This document shows, piece by piece, positions 1-10,134 of a stretch of 64,000 bases of DNA. This DNA is from Bacteroidia bacterium (GTDB lineage Bacteria > Bacteroidota > Bacteroidia > AKYH767-A > OLB10): positions 1 to 64,000 of the forward strand of contig JADLBQ010000049.1 of NCBI GenBank assembly GCA_020847635.1. The letters run 5' to 3'. Position 1 is the first letter of the stretch; every line of letters starts with the position of its first letter. The notes under the pieces were generated by a model. That model saw only the letters and a list, made by a program, of their open reading frames with translations. It searched no databases and was not told where the DNA came from. The position numbers were made by a program, and so were the translations under genes.

Positions 1-322
<322 letters not shown>

Positions 323-375
323 TCTTCCTTAAAGATATTTATTGCTTTCTCTTTCATATTTGTCATTAAGAAATT

Positions 376-486
<111 letters not shown>

Positions 487-492
487 AAATAA

Positions 493-518
493 AAAGCCTC
501 CTTTTAGGAGGCTTTTTT
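493..518 (+). terminator. Rho-independent terminator of the rRNA operon
   Basis: aagcctcc-tttta-ggaggctt hairpin followed by a T-rich tract, directly after 5S. Confidence 0.9.
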
Positions 519-550
519 ATTTTCGGCTTTTGTTTAAATACTTGGGTTTC

Positions 551-2341
551 GTGAAGAGAATCTTGAATCAAGTTGTAGTGCTCGTAACTATTACCGTATT
601 CCCCTATTTAGCCAAAGGTCAGGAGGATGTTTATCAATTTGATGAATTATCATATGATTTTATTGGTCTTTCATTGTCTGGCTATTTCAACCGGACTTAT
701 CAAGATTCTGGTACTATTGTTCTGAATGACATTGAATTCAAAACAGAAAGGCTAAGGTTTTTTAATCCTAAATACAAGTCATCCTTTAACAGTGCTAATC
801 GAATCGGACAAGAAGATTTTACACGCATCAATTATTTTGTAGGTTCAAAAGCTACACAGGGATTAAATATTATGCATGATCAGAAGATTTTTTCCGGTCT
901 GAGACTTACAATTGACTTTGAGACCAACTCTACTCAGGGCTATTATTTATTTCAAAAGAGTTCGTTTCGGAAATTTAAACCTGAATTATCCAAATCTTTT
1001 TTTAATAAGGTCTATTCTTTCAATTTAGGCTATCAGTCTTACCGTTCAAATGAACAAGAGAACGGGGGACTTGCAGATGTACAATCGTTTATAAATGGTC
1101 AGAATAGTGATGCAAAGACAGCTCCGGTTAAAATGAATGGAGCTTCCTTCATGAATCGGGATAAGAAGTTGTATCTGACTCAGCGGGCCGGCTGGTCTTA
1201 CATACCAGATTCAACAGATCTAATAAATTATCAGGATAGTATCTTAATAAGTAACTGTATCGAATATGGCAGCCAATCAAGAAAATTTCAGACGGACAGA
1301 TTTTATTCTAGTCTATTTGAGAATGCTTATCTTGATACACTTAGCACCCATGATTCAATTTTTCAAAGAGATTTGTATATACAAACGGAAGCATCCGTTG
1401 ACCTGAACGGGCTATTAAGTATGAGAACCAGGTCGGGAAAATTAAGATTATCTTTAGTCAATACCTATCAGCGGTTAACTGTTGATCAGAATCATCTTGT
1501 CAGTGAGTCTTATTATTTAACCCAACTTGGCCCTGCGGTTGGTTTTATCAAGGATCAGTTCCGGACAACGTTTCTCTACTTAACTGTGCTAAGCAGCAGC
1601 ATCGATAAAGGTTATTTTGGTGAAGCAAACATGCAATATTCAACCAGGAGATCATTGTTTCAGGCTGATGTCAGCATAGCAGCTTCATCAGCTCCTTTAT
1701 TTTATTTTCATCTTTTAACGAACCATTATTTTTGGAAAAGAGATTTTCAGTTGACCAGGATACAGAAGGCAGGGGCGAGTTATCAGTATAAAAATAATAA
1801 AATGGAGACTGGAATTGCTGTTGTTTATCAAGGCAGTAAAAATGTCTGGTATCTTAATTCGGAATCTGAACCAGAGATTTCAAATCATGGTTACAGGTTG
1901 TTAATTACAGCTCTGAGATTTGGGTACCGGTTGGGGGGGAGATTCAGTCTGACAGCGAATATGCGTATCACTGATAATACAAATGAGAATATTATCTGGC
2001 TCTCTTCTTTTACACCTGCTGTGAAGTTGATCTATTCAGATTCTGTATTTCATTCCCATGCCTTATTCTATGTGAGCGCTGATATTAGTTATGTATCAGG
2101 ATTCAGGCTGCCGTCCTTTAATCCTGCTATTCAGGAATATTATAATGGGAAGCATGAGCAACTGAGTGGCTTTTATAAGCTTGATTTTACAGCGGGGCTT
2201 GACATTCAGAAAGCAAAAATATTTTTAAGAACAGAGCATCTTAATGCTGACTGGGGGCCTAAAACATATTTCTTAGTTGAAGATTATCCCTTGCCCGGCC
2301 GAGTAATCAAATTGGGTGTGAGCTGGATGTTAGAGCACTAG
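551..2341 (+). CDS. Putative outer-membrane beta-barrel porin (Bacteroidota putative porin-like)
   Basis: The ORF track starts at 461, inside the 5S gene. A GTG at 551 in frame gives a signal peptide (VKRILNQVVVLVTITVFPYLAKGQ). The rest is aromatic-rich alternating strands ending in a C-terminal beta-barrel-like strand. Confidence 0.7.
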   Translation: MKRILNQVVVLVTITVFPYLAKGQEDVYQFDELSYDFIGLSLSGYFNRTYQDSGTIVLNDIEFKTERLRFFNPKYKSSFNSANRIGQEDFTRINYFVGSKATQGLNIMHDQKIFSGLRLTIDFETNSTQGYYLFQKSSFRKFKPELSKSFFNKVYSFNLGYQSYRSNEQENGGLADVQSFINGQNSDAKTAPVKMNGASFMNRDKKLYLTQRAGWSYIPDSTDLINYQDSILISNCIEYGSQSRKFQTDRFYSSLFENAYLDTLSTHDSIFQRDLYIQTEASVDLNGLLSMRTRSGKLRLSLVNTYQRLTVDQNHLVSESYYLTQLGPAVGFIKDQFRTTFLYLTVLSSSIDKGYFGEANMQYSTRRSLFQADVSIAASSAPLFYFHLLTNHYFWKRDFQLTRIQKAGASYQYKNNKMETGIAVVYQGSKNVWYLNSESEPEISNHGYRLLITALRFGYRLGGRFSLTANMRITDNTNENIIWLSSFTPAVKLIYSDSVFHSHALFYVSADISYVSGFRLPSFNPAIQEYYNGKHEQLSGFYKLDFTAGLDIQKAKIFLRTEHLNADWGPKTYFLVEDYPLPGRVIKLGVSWMLEH

Positions 2342-2400
2342 CTGAGCAGGATTTCTTTGTGTTAAAACGAGTTAATTTCATTTGATGATGGATTACCAAT

Positions 2401-2793
2401 TTGAATGGTTCTACAATGGAGAAAATAGCCTTTAGTTTTATTTTGGATTATCTCTACCCGCTGGAAATCCGGGTCAGTCCGATGTTTGGATGCCATGCCC
2501 TTTATAATCATGAAAAAATATTATTAATAGTAAGAGATCGGCCGGAGCATAACGAGTCAAACGGAATATGGATAGCCACCACCTTTGAACATCATGCAAG
2601 CCTGGAGCAAGATATCACCTGCCTTCATTCGGTATCCATTCTGAATGACAGGAAACGAGAAACTGCCTGGCGAATGATTCGGTCAACAGATCAGGATTTT
2701 GAAAAGAATGCTTTAAAAATCTGTGAGTTAATTAAGAATGGAGATATACGGATTGGAAAATTTCCAAAGGCAAGGAAAAAGAAGCTACACTAA
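2401..2793 (+). CDS. Conserved hypothetical protein, possibly TfoX N-terminal-like
   Basis: 130-aa ORF with RVSPMFGCHALY...ILLIVRDRP...GIWIATTFEHHASL. Start is TTG at 2401 or ATG at 2416. Confidence 0.6.
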   Translation: MNGSTMEKIAFSFILDYLYPLEIRVSPMFGCHALYNHEKILLIVRDRPEHNESNGIWIATTFEHHASLEQDITCLHSVSILNDRKRETAWRMIRSTDQDFEKNALKICELIKNGDIRIGKFPKARKKKLH

Positions 2794-4272
2794 GTCAGAA
2801 GAAATAAACTCCAGGGCGGTCTTTATGTCATAATATAAAATCCGGTCTTCACGGATAAAGGGAGAAACTTTTCTCCAATCAGCAATTAAGGATTCAAGTG
2901 AGGGAGAAGTCTTTAAAGGTCTTCTGAATTCAATTGCCTGGGCAGCACAAAGAAGCTCAATAGCCAAAATAGTTTCTGTATTTTTAATCACCTGATATAA
3001 TTTTACTGCAGCATTAGCACCCATGCTGACATGATCTTCCTGACCGTTTGATGAGACAATGGAGTCAACCGATGAAGGGGTACACAATTGTTTATTTTGC
3101 GAAACAAGAGAGGCAGCAGTATATTGAGGAATCATCAAGCCGGAATGAAGGCCGGGATTTGCAATCAGGAAAGGCGGGAGTTCCCGTTGCCCGGAAATCA
3201 GCTGAAAAGTTCTGCGTTCGGAGATGTTGCCCAATTCAGAAATGGCAATTGCCATAAAATCCAAAGTAAGTGCAAGAGGCTGACCATGAAAATTACCGGC
3301 AGAAATAATCAGATCCTGGTTCGGAAAAACGGTAGGGTTATCGGTTACTGAATTAATTTCAGTACTTATAACAGATTGACTATAACGAAGAGCATCTTTT
3401 GAAGCACCATGAACCTGGGGGATACACCTGAAAGAATACGGATCCTGAACATGGAGCTTTTTTTGATTTAAGATTTCACTTCCTTCGAGTAATTGATTGA
3501 TCTGAGTTGCAGTTTCAATCTGACCTTTATGAGGACGGATCTGATGAATAAGCTGATGGAAAGGTTCGATCCGGCAATTGAAGGCATCCATTGAAAGGGC
3601 GGCAATTTTATCAGCCCATTTGATCAGTTTCTTTGAATTTAGCACCGCCCAGCAGGCGTAGCTGCTCATAAACTGAGTTCCGTTTAAAAGAGCAAGACCT
3701 TCTTTTGATTTCAGTTTAACTGGATTCCAACTGAACTTTCTGAGGATCTCAGCAGCAGGTTGCTTTTGACCCTGGAAAGAAATTTCCCCTTCGCCAATCA
3801 GTGGGAGGGAAAGGTGGGCTAAAGGAGCCAGGTCGCCAGATGCGCCTAAAGAGCCCTGTTCATAAACAACAGGCAGAATATCGTTATTGTAAAAGTCAAT
3901 CAGCCGCTGAACGGTTTCAAGCTGAACACCGGAATTTCCATGGCTCAGTCCTTTTATTTTCAAAAGGAGCATCAGCCTGATAATTTCTGAAGGAACTTCC
4001 TGACCGGTACCACAGGCATGTGAGCGAACCAAATTTACCTGGAGTTGCTCAAGTTGTTCTGAGGGGATTGATTTATCATACAACGATCCGAAACCAGTGT
4101 TTATACCATAATAAGCAGCTAAACTCCTGGCTATTTTTCTATCAAGGTAATTCCTGCATTCATTTATGTGAGTTATTGTTTCCTCAGCAAGTTCAAGTTT
4201 TGTTTCTGAATCAGTAATTGATTTCAGTGTTTCAAAGTCAATCGGAGCAGAGGATATGGTATATGTTTTCAT
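2785..4272 (-). CDS. hutH: Histidine ammonia-lyase
   Basis: MIO-forming Ala-Ser-Gly in GSLGASGDLAPLAHLSLPLIGEG. Family signature NTGFGSL and QVNLVRSHACGTG. 'SH' at the selectivity position fits histidine rather than Tyr/Phe. Confidence 0.92.
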   Translation of the reverse strand: MKTYTISSAPIDFETLKSITDSETKLELAEETITHINECRNYLDRKIARSLAAYYGINTGFGSLYDKSIPSEQLEQLQVNLVRSHACGTGQEVPSEIIRLMLLLKIKGLSHGNSGVQLETVQRLIDFYNNDILPVVYEQGSLGASGDLAPLAHLSLPLIGEGEISFQGQKQPAAEILRKFSWNPVKLKSKEGLALLNGTQFMSSYACWAVLNSKKLIKWADKIAALSMDAFNCRIEPFHQLIHQIRPHKGQIETATQINQLLEGSEILNQKKLHVQDPYSFRCIPQVHGASKDALRYSQSVISTEINSVTDNPTVFPNQDLIISAGNFHGQPLALTLDFMAIAISELGNISERRTFQLISGQRELPPFLIANPGLHSGLMIPQYTAASLVSQNKQLCTPSSVDSIVSSNGQEDHVSMGANAAVKLYQVIKNTETILAIELLCAAQAIEFRRPLKTSPSLESLIADWRKVSPFIREDRILYYDIKTALEFISSDLV

Positions 4273-5615
4273 TCGGTTAAGCGTTTAATAAAATCGTCAA
4301 GGCTTAATTTCTCCTGCACACCGGTCAGCATTGTTTTGACTGTTAATAATCCAGATTGAATTTCCTCACTGCCAATTAAGACCACATAAGGAATCCGGTT
4401 AGCATCGGCATAGCCGATTTGCTTTTTCATTTTAGCTGGATCCGGATACAGTTCGGCATGGACACCTTTCTTCCGGATGTGGGAAAGAAGCTGCAGACAA
4501 TGGCATGCTTCCTTCTCTCCGAAGTTAACAAATAGGACCTGGGTCGAAGAGGTAGTATAAGGGATCTGATCAAACAAATTCAACTCCTCCATTACATCAT
4601 AAATGCGGTCAATTCCAAAAGAGATACCAACACCACTTACTGATGGGAGTCCAAAAATACCGGTTAGATCATCGTATCGCCCGCCTCCCAAAAGGCTTCC
4701 TGGAAAAGCAGACCGGGGATCATTAAGTTTTACTTCAAAGATTGCTCCGGTATAGTAATTTAATCCACGGGCAAGGGTAAGTTCAAGTTTCAATAATTCA
4801 GAGCTAACACCCAGTTCGGCCAATGTCCTGAATAGGGTTTCAATCTCTTCAATTCCCTTTCTGCCAGTTTCTGATCCGGATAAAAATGAATTCAGGAAAT
4901 GAATTTTAGAGTTAAGACTTTCATCAACTTTAAATAGCGGAAGCAGCTTTTGAACTGAACCGGGGGAAAAGCCTTTTGATGTTAACTCATCTACCACTTT
5001 ATCAGTACCCGTTTTGTCAAGTTTATCGAGAGCTACGGTAAGGTCAGTTATTTTATCCGGTTGATCAATTGCTTCGGCAATTGCAGAAAGGATTTTCCGG
5101 TTATTGACCAGCAATTTAATTTTGAAGCCGAATTGAGCAAACACCTCATTAATCATCAATACCATTTCCACTTCATTCAACAAGGAATCACTTCCGATCA
5201 CATCTGCATCACATTGAACAAACTCCCTGTATCTTCCTTTTTGAGGGCGATCGGCACGCCAAACCGGTTGAATCTGAAAGCGTTTAAAAGGGAACATGAT
5301 TTCATGCCTGTGCATGACCACATACCGGGCAAACGGAACGGTTAAATCATAGCGGAGCCCTTTTTCGGCTATATCGCTGATTTTGACTGAATGCTGAACA
5401 TTCTTCAGGCCGGAATTGAGAATCCGAAAGAGTAACTGGTCACCTTCATCACCATACTTACCTTCAAGAGTAGCGAGGTTTTCCATTGCCGGAGTTTCAA
5501 TCTGGCGGTAACCGTAGCTGTTATAGACTGACCGGATGACATCAATAATAAAATTTCGTTTTGCCATTTCAGCTGGCGAAAAGTCGCGGGTACCTTTTGG
5601 AATGGCCGGTTTCAC
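4269..5615 (-). CDS. hisS: Histidine--tRNA ligase
   Basis: KPAIPKGTRDFSP, class II motif 2 (QIQPVWRADRPQKGRYREFVQCDADVIG) and ARGLNYYTGAIFEV. GTG start. Confidence 0.96.
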   Translation of the reverse strand: MKPAIPKGTRDFSPAEMAKRNFIIDVIRSVYNSYGYRQIETPAMENLATLEGKYGDEGDQLLFRILNSGLKNVQHSVKISDIAEKGLRYDLTVPFARYVVMHRHEIMFPFKRFQIQPVWRADRPQKGRYREFVQCDADVIGSDSLLNEVEMVLMINEVFAQFGFKIKLLVNNRKILSAIAEAIDQPDKITDLTVALDKLDKTGTDKVVDELTSKGFSPGSVQKLLPLFKVDESLNSKIHFLNSFLSGSETGRKGIEEIETLFRTLAELGVSSELLKLELTLARGLNYYTGAIFEVKLNDPRSAFPGSLLGGGRYDDLTGIFGLPSVSGVGISFGIDRIYDVMEELNLFDQIPYTTSSTQVLFVNFGEKEACHCLQLLSHIRKKGVHAELYPDPAKMKKQIGYADANRIPYVVLIGSEEIQSGLLTVKTMLTGVQEKLSLDDFIKRLTE

Positions 5616-7297
5616 TTAACTAAACTTTTATATCTGATTCTGTGAGGCTGGATATCACCCAGTCTTTTTTTCTTATTTTCTTCATATTCGGAATAACCGC
5701 CTTCAAAATAATAAACCTGTGAGTTTCCTTCAAAAGCCAGAATATGGGTACAAACACGATCCAGGAACCATCTGTCGTGACTAATGATTACAGCACACCC
5801 TGCAAAATTATCAAGTGCTTCTTCGAGGGCACGCAGGGTATTAATATCAATATCATTGGTTGGTTCGTCAAGGAGCAAAACATTAGCTTCACTTTTAAGT
5901 GTAAGGGCAAGGTGAAGCCTGTTTCGTTCACCACCTGACAGAACATCACATTTCTTACCCTGGTCGGCACCACTGAAATTAAAGCGAGCTACGTAAGCTC
6001 TTGAATTAACTTGTTTGCCACCTAGTTCAATAAACTCCAGTCCTCCGGAAATGACTTCCCAGACAGTTTTTTCGGGGTCAATGGCTTTATGGGTCTGGTC
6101 GACATATCCGATCCGCACAGTACTTCCAATTTTAAACTCACCGCTGTCTGGTTTTTCCTGGTTGAGGATCATTCTGAAAATGGTTGTTTTGCCAGCCCCA
6201 TTAGGGCCAATAATTCCGACAATACCATTAGGCGGAAGACGAAAATTCAAATTATCATAGAGTAACTTGTCACCATAGGCTTTAGCCACATGGATTGCTT
6301 CAATAACCTGATTGCCAAGACGAGGACCGTTCGGAATAAAAATCTCCAGTTTTTCTTCTTTTTGTTTCACATCTTCATTGAGGAGATTTTCATAGGCAGT
6401 CAATCTTGCCTTACCTTTTGACTGTCGGGCTTTCGGGCTCATCCGAACCCAGTCAAGTTCTCTCTGCAGTGTTTTTTGCCGTTTGCTTTCCGACTTTTCT
6501 TCCTGGGCGAGTCGTTTTGATTTCTGGTCGAGCCAAGAGGAGTAGTTTCCTTTCCAGGGAATACCTTCTCCGCGATCGAGTTCGAGTATCCATCCGGCAA
6601 CATTGTCAAGGAAATACCGATCGTGGGTAACCGCAATTACGGTTCCTGCATATTGTTTCAGGTGCTGTTCGAGCCAGTCAACAGATTCAGCATCCAGGTG
6701 GTTGGTTGGTTCGTCAAGCAACAGGATATCCGGCTGCTGAAGCAAAAGCCGGCAGAGTGCTATTCTTCTTCTTTCGCCACCAGAGAGGTTTGAAACCAGG
6801 GCCTCTTCATCCGGGCAACGGAGAGCATCCATAGCAATCTCAATTTTATTATCCAGATTCCAGGCATCCGCCTGTTCAATTTTTTCTTGGAGAGAGGCTT
6901 GCCGGTTCATCAACTTTTCCATCTTATCGGGATCGTTCATGTATTCATCTTCACCAAAGAGGTTATTAACTTGATCATATTCTTTCAGAAGATTCACTAC
7001 CGGCTGAACGCCCTCCATGACAATTTCTTTTGCTGTTTTATTTTCATCCAGAAAAGGTTCCTGTTCAAGATAACCTACTGAATAGCCGGGAGAAAAGACG
7101 ACTTCACCATTGAAAGATTTATCTATACCTGCAATGATTTTCAGCAGTGTTGATTTACCAGCACCGTTTAATCCGAGGATTCCGATTTTCGCTCCATAAT
7201 AGAAGGAGAGATAAATGTTTTTCAGAATTTCCCGCTGAGGAGCAACCGTTTTACTGACTCCGACCATTGAGAAAATAATTTTTTTATCTTCAGACAT
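5612..7297 (-). CDS. ettA: Energy-dependent translational throttle protein EttA (ABC-F ATPase)
   Basis: Two ABC domains with Walker A GLNGAGKST and GPNGAGKTT, signatures NLSGGERRR and VLSGGERNR. EttA-specific GWILELDRGEGIPWKGNYSSWL and C-terminal RIRYKSL. Confidence 0.95.
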   Translation of the reverse strand: MSEDKKIIFSMVGVSKTVAPQREILKNIYLSFYYGAKIGILGLNGAGKSTLLKIIAGIDKSFNGEVVFSPGYSVGYLEQEPFLDENKTAKEIVMEGVQPVVNLLKEYDQVNNLFGEDEYMNDPDKMEKLMNRQASLQEKIEQADAWNLDNKIEIAMDALRCPDEEALVSNLSGGERRRIALCRLLLQQPDILLLDEPTNHLDAESVDWLEQHLKQYAGTVIAVTHDRYFLDNVAGWILELDRGEGIPWKGNYSSWLDQKSKRLAQEEKSESKRQKTLQRELDWVRMSPKARQSKGKARLTAYENLLNEDVKQKEEKLEIFIPNGPRLGNQVIEAIHVAKAYGDKLLYDNLNFRLPPNGIVGIIGPNGAGKTTIFRMILNQEKPDSGEFKIGSTVRIGYVDQTHKAIDPEKTVWEVISGGLEFIELGGKQVNSRAYVARFNFSGADQGKKCDVLSGGERNRLHLALTLKSEANVLLLDEPTNDIDINTLRALEEALDNFAGCAVIISHDRWFLDRVCTHILAFEGNSQVYYFEGGYSEYEENKKKRLGDIQPHRIRYKSLVK

Positions 7298-7379
7298 GAC
7301 TCAACTTAATAAGAAATAATAAGTGTGCAAACTTATTCTTTTTAAGAGGAAGAAACCGTTATGAGATTCAATAAAAGGA

Positions 7380-7757
7380 TTACTGACTCCGGATTCCCAA
7401 GCTGTCAAGTTCTGCCGGAGTTAAAGAAGGTGGGTTTATTTGGTTTTTCATTTTATAGGAGACCAGCCTGGCGGCTTCTTCGGCATCACCTTCTGTAAGA
7501 AAGCCTTTGTTGCCGCTTATGGCAGGGATAATGGGTTGATAGATATGAAGCCGGCCGTTTATAAAGATCATATAACCATATCCACTGGCTTCCGGCAGTT
7601 CGAAGGTATCATTCTTAAAAACCTGGAATTCGATTTCTGGGGCAGTTGTCATTTGCTCGCGGGGTTCTGATGGAATGGTTTCCGTTTTTTCTTTTTGATG
7701 CTGACAGGAAAACAGGCAGAGATACAACAGTGAAATCAATCGTAGCCGGTAGTTCAT
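7380..7757 (-). CDS. Putative lipoprotein, DUF4907-like
   Basis: Lipobox-like LYLCLFSC; GYGYMIFINGRLHIYQPIIPAISGNKGF...AARLVSYKMKN...PPSLTPAELDSLGI resembles DUF4907. Confidence 0.65.
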   Translation of the reverse strand: MNYRLRLISLLYLCLFSCQHQKEKTETIPSEPREQMTTAPEIEFQVFKNDTFELPEASGYGYMIFINGRLHIYQPIIPAISGNKGFLTEGDAEEAARLVSYKMKNQINPPSLTPAELDSLGIRSQ

Positions 7758-8809
7758 AGGGTGGGATAAATGAGTTTTTCGGTGAGCAGAAGGAGCTTGT
7801 TTTTTCTGAGTGACATTGGATAGTTGCGGCAGATGCGGTTACGGGCTTCCGATCCGGTAAAGTTATTTGTTTTCAGCATCCGGGTAATCAGATTTTTGAG
7901 TTCGGAATCACTCCGGTTACGGAGTAAATAGCCGGTATCTCCAATGATTTCAGGAATTGAATTAACGGCTGACCCGACCGGGATGCATTCACACAGCATG
8001 GCTTCGCACAGGGCATTGGGAAATCCCTCACTCATCGAGAGTTGAAGATAAAACCGGTGTTGACGATACAGTTCTATCAATTGTTTCTGATCGTGGATAT
8101 GAATCCAGCTGACATTTGCCGGACTGTCCGGAGGTGAATAAGTTTCGGGGCAGCCGGCAATTGTAAATACTGAATCCGGGAAATCAGCTGCAATTTTCAG
8201 GATCAGATCAATTCCTTTAAGCGGGATGGTGAAAGGAACTTCAATGCCTGCAGCCACTGTCAGAAATGAGTTTATTAGTTTTTCACCAGACGGTGTAAAT
8301 TCGTTTTCATCATAACCGTTAAAGATGACAGAATAGGGGGTTTTACAGTCCGGAACAAAAGCCAGGATTCCCTGATGGGAAGGCTGGGTCGTATCATATT
8401 CATAGTTGTATTCAAGCAGGGTTGAGTGTTTTAAAGCAAGATGTGAACAAGATTTTATTGAGAAGGCAGTAAACCAGCCAAGTAATTTTTTATGGAAGTT
8501 ACCATATCGGATAGACGGGAATGAAACACTTTCTGTTCCGCCACTAATGATCAGAACCGGGATACGGAAGATTTTCCCGAATAAGACCGGCAGGAAAGAA
8601 TGATAACCTGCAAATTGACAAATGATCAGGTGATAGCGGAAGATTGAAACTAGCAGAATAACCGAATGCCGGATCAGCTCAAAGGGAGCTTTCCATTTCG
8701 GAGAAGAGTGAAACAGCAGTAATTGAACCGGATATTTTTCTTTCAGTGCGCGGATGTCGCGAAGAATAAAGCTTGAAGGGGAAGTTGCTACAAACAGAAT
8801 GCGTGACAT
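7754..8809 (-). CDS. Glycosyltransferase, GT4-like
   Basis: C-terminal GT-B features: FTIAGCPETY..., LQLSMSEGFPNALCEAMLCECIPVGSAVNSIPEIIGDTGYLL. Confidence 0.85.
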   Translation of the reverse strand: MSRILFVATSPSSFILRDIRALKEKYPVQLLLFHSSPKWKAPFELIRHSVILLVSIFRYHLIICQFAGYHSFLPVLFGKIFRIPVLIISGGTESVSFPSIRYGNFHKKLLGWFTAFSIKSCSHLALKHSTLLEYNYEYDTTQPSHQGILAFVPDCKTPYSVIFNGYDENEFTPSGEKLINSFLTVAAGIEVPFTIPLKGIDLILKIAADFPDSVFTIAGCPETYSPPDSPANVSWIHIHDQKQLIELYRQHRFYLQLSMSEGFPNALCEAMLCECIPVGSAVNSIPEIIGDTGYLLRNRSDSELKNLITRMLKTNNFTGSEARNRICRNYPMSLRKNKLLLLTEKLIYPTL

Positions 8810-8835
8810 GGTGCGAGTGGTGATGGCGGAACGGC

Positions 8836-8853
8836 ACCGGCAGGAATGCCGGT
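8836..8853 (-). other. Perfect 7-bp stem intergenic hairpin between lysC stop and the glycosyltransferase start
   Basis: + strand ACCGGCA-GGAA-TGCCGGT, immediately after the lysC stop. No T-tract follows on the minus strand. Confidence 0.5.
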
Positions 8854-10134
8854 TCAGGTGTTTGCTTCTCTGATAACCAGCTGAGCTGTATTGCGACTGC
8901 GTTGTTCAAGCAGGATATCTTTTTCTTTATAGAAACTTTCAATTGTAACAGGATAGTAATTCCGGATGGTGTACAAACTCAGGTTCTCATTAAACAGAAT
9001 GGAATAGTCATTTTTTAGATCATCAACCAGGAGCGGAATTTTCATGGGATCGTTGTCTGTACAAACGGTAAAGCTAATGGCTGAGTTTTGCATCAGGTTA
9101 ATTTTGACTTTATGTTTTGCAAAGAGGGCAAAAAGCTGGCTTAGGTTATTTTCGGCAATAAAAGAAAAATCTTTGGCCGAGATACTGATCAGTATCTGAG
9201 CAGGTTTTAAAATAAATGAAGGTACTTTTGGGTGGGTTGTTGCACCGGCAGCAATCTGTGTTCCTTTTGATTCAGGATTTCTAAATGATTTTACAAACAG
9301 CGGGATGCGTTTGTTTTCAAGTGGTTTTATTGTTTTGGGATGGATGATCGAGGCACCGTAATAGGTTAGCTCAATTGCATCATGGTAGCTGATCTCATCA
9401 AAGCGGAGGGATTCTGAAAAATAGCGGGGGTCAGCACTAAGCACCCCTGAAACATCTTTCCAGAAAACAACTTTTTCAGCATTTAGGCAATGGGCCAGAA
9501 TAGCAGCTGTATAATCCGATCCTTCCCTGCCTAAGGTCGTTGATTTGTGATCATCGGTTGAACCGATAAATCCCTGGGTTAAAAAAACAGATTTTCCTGA
9601 ACGGAAACATTGATCTGCTGCACCGGAAACGGCAGGACAAGTATGCTCCCAGCTGAGGGTTGCATTTCGCCATGACTGGTCGGTTTTTATAAAGTTACGG
9701 GCATCGGCCCATTGACTGGCAATACCGGTTTCGCGAAGCCAATAATCCACAATCAGGGTTGAGACAAGTTCACCGACCGGAACAACCTGGTCGTAAGTAA
9801 AATTGTAATCAGACCGGGCAGAAGCAACAAGTTGCTGAAGAGCGGTATCAAAAAAAAACTGAATACGTTCCTTCAGTTCCGGTTTCCCGGAAGGAAAGAG
9901 TTCGTCAGCAATTTTCAGGTGGCTGGCTTGAATCTCATCCAGCAGCGAACGGTAAGCAGGGTCTTTGCTGAAGAAAGATCCAACAACTTTTTCAAGTGCA
10001 TTGGTTGTTTTGCCCATTGCACTAACGACAATAACCGACTGCTTTTCATTCAGATGAGTAATAACCGAAGCAACATTTCTGACTGAATCCGCATCTTTAA
10101 CAGAGGCACCACCAAATTTGTGAACAGTGAGCAT
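8854..10134 (-). CDS. lysC: Aspartate kinase
   Basis: VHKFGGASVKDADSVRNV N-terminus; TTLGREGSDYTAAILA; FDEISYHDAIELTYYGASIIHPKTIKPL; C-terminal ACT-like region. Confidence 0.92.
   Translation of the reverse strand: MLTVHKFGGASVKDADSVRNVASVITHLNEKQSVIVVSAMGKTTNALEKVVGSFFSKDPAYRSLLDEIQASHLKIADELFPSGKPELKERIQFFFDTALQQLVASARSDYNFTYDQVVPVGELVSTLIVDYWLRETGIASQWADARNFIKTDQSWRNATLSWEHTCPAVSGAADQCFRSGKSVFLTQGFIGSTDDHKSTTLGREGSDYTAAILAHCLNAEKVVFWKDVSGVLSADPRYFSESLRFDEISYHDAIELTYYGASIIHPKTIKPLENKRIPLFVKSFRNPESKGTQIAAGATTHPKVPSFILKPAQILISISAKDFSFIAENNLSQLFALFAKHKVKINLMQNSAISFTVCTDNDPMKIPLLVDDLKNDYSILFNENLSLYTIRNYYPVTIESFYKEKDILLEQRSRNTAQLVIREANT

Noticed and set aside
3048-3351. Two small plus-strand ORFs inside hutH
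   Set aside because: Antisense shadow ORFs with no motifs.
7328-7335. CAAACTTA (minus TAAGTTTG), a -7-like element upstream of ettA
   Set aside because: No -33 TTG at acceptable spacing (nearest is 33 nt away).
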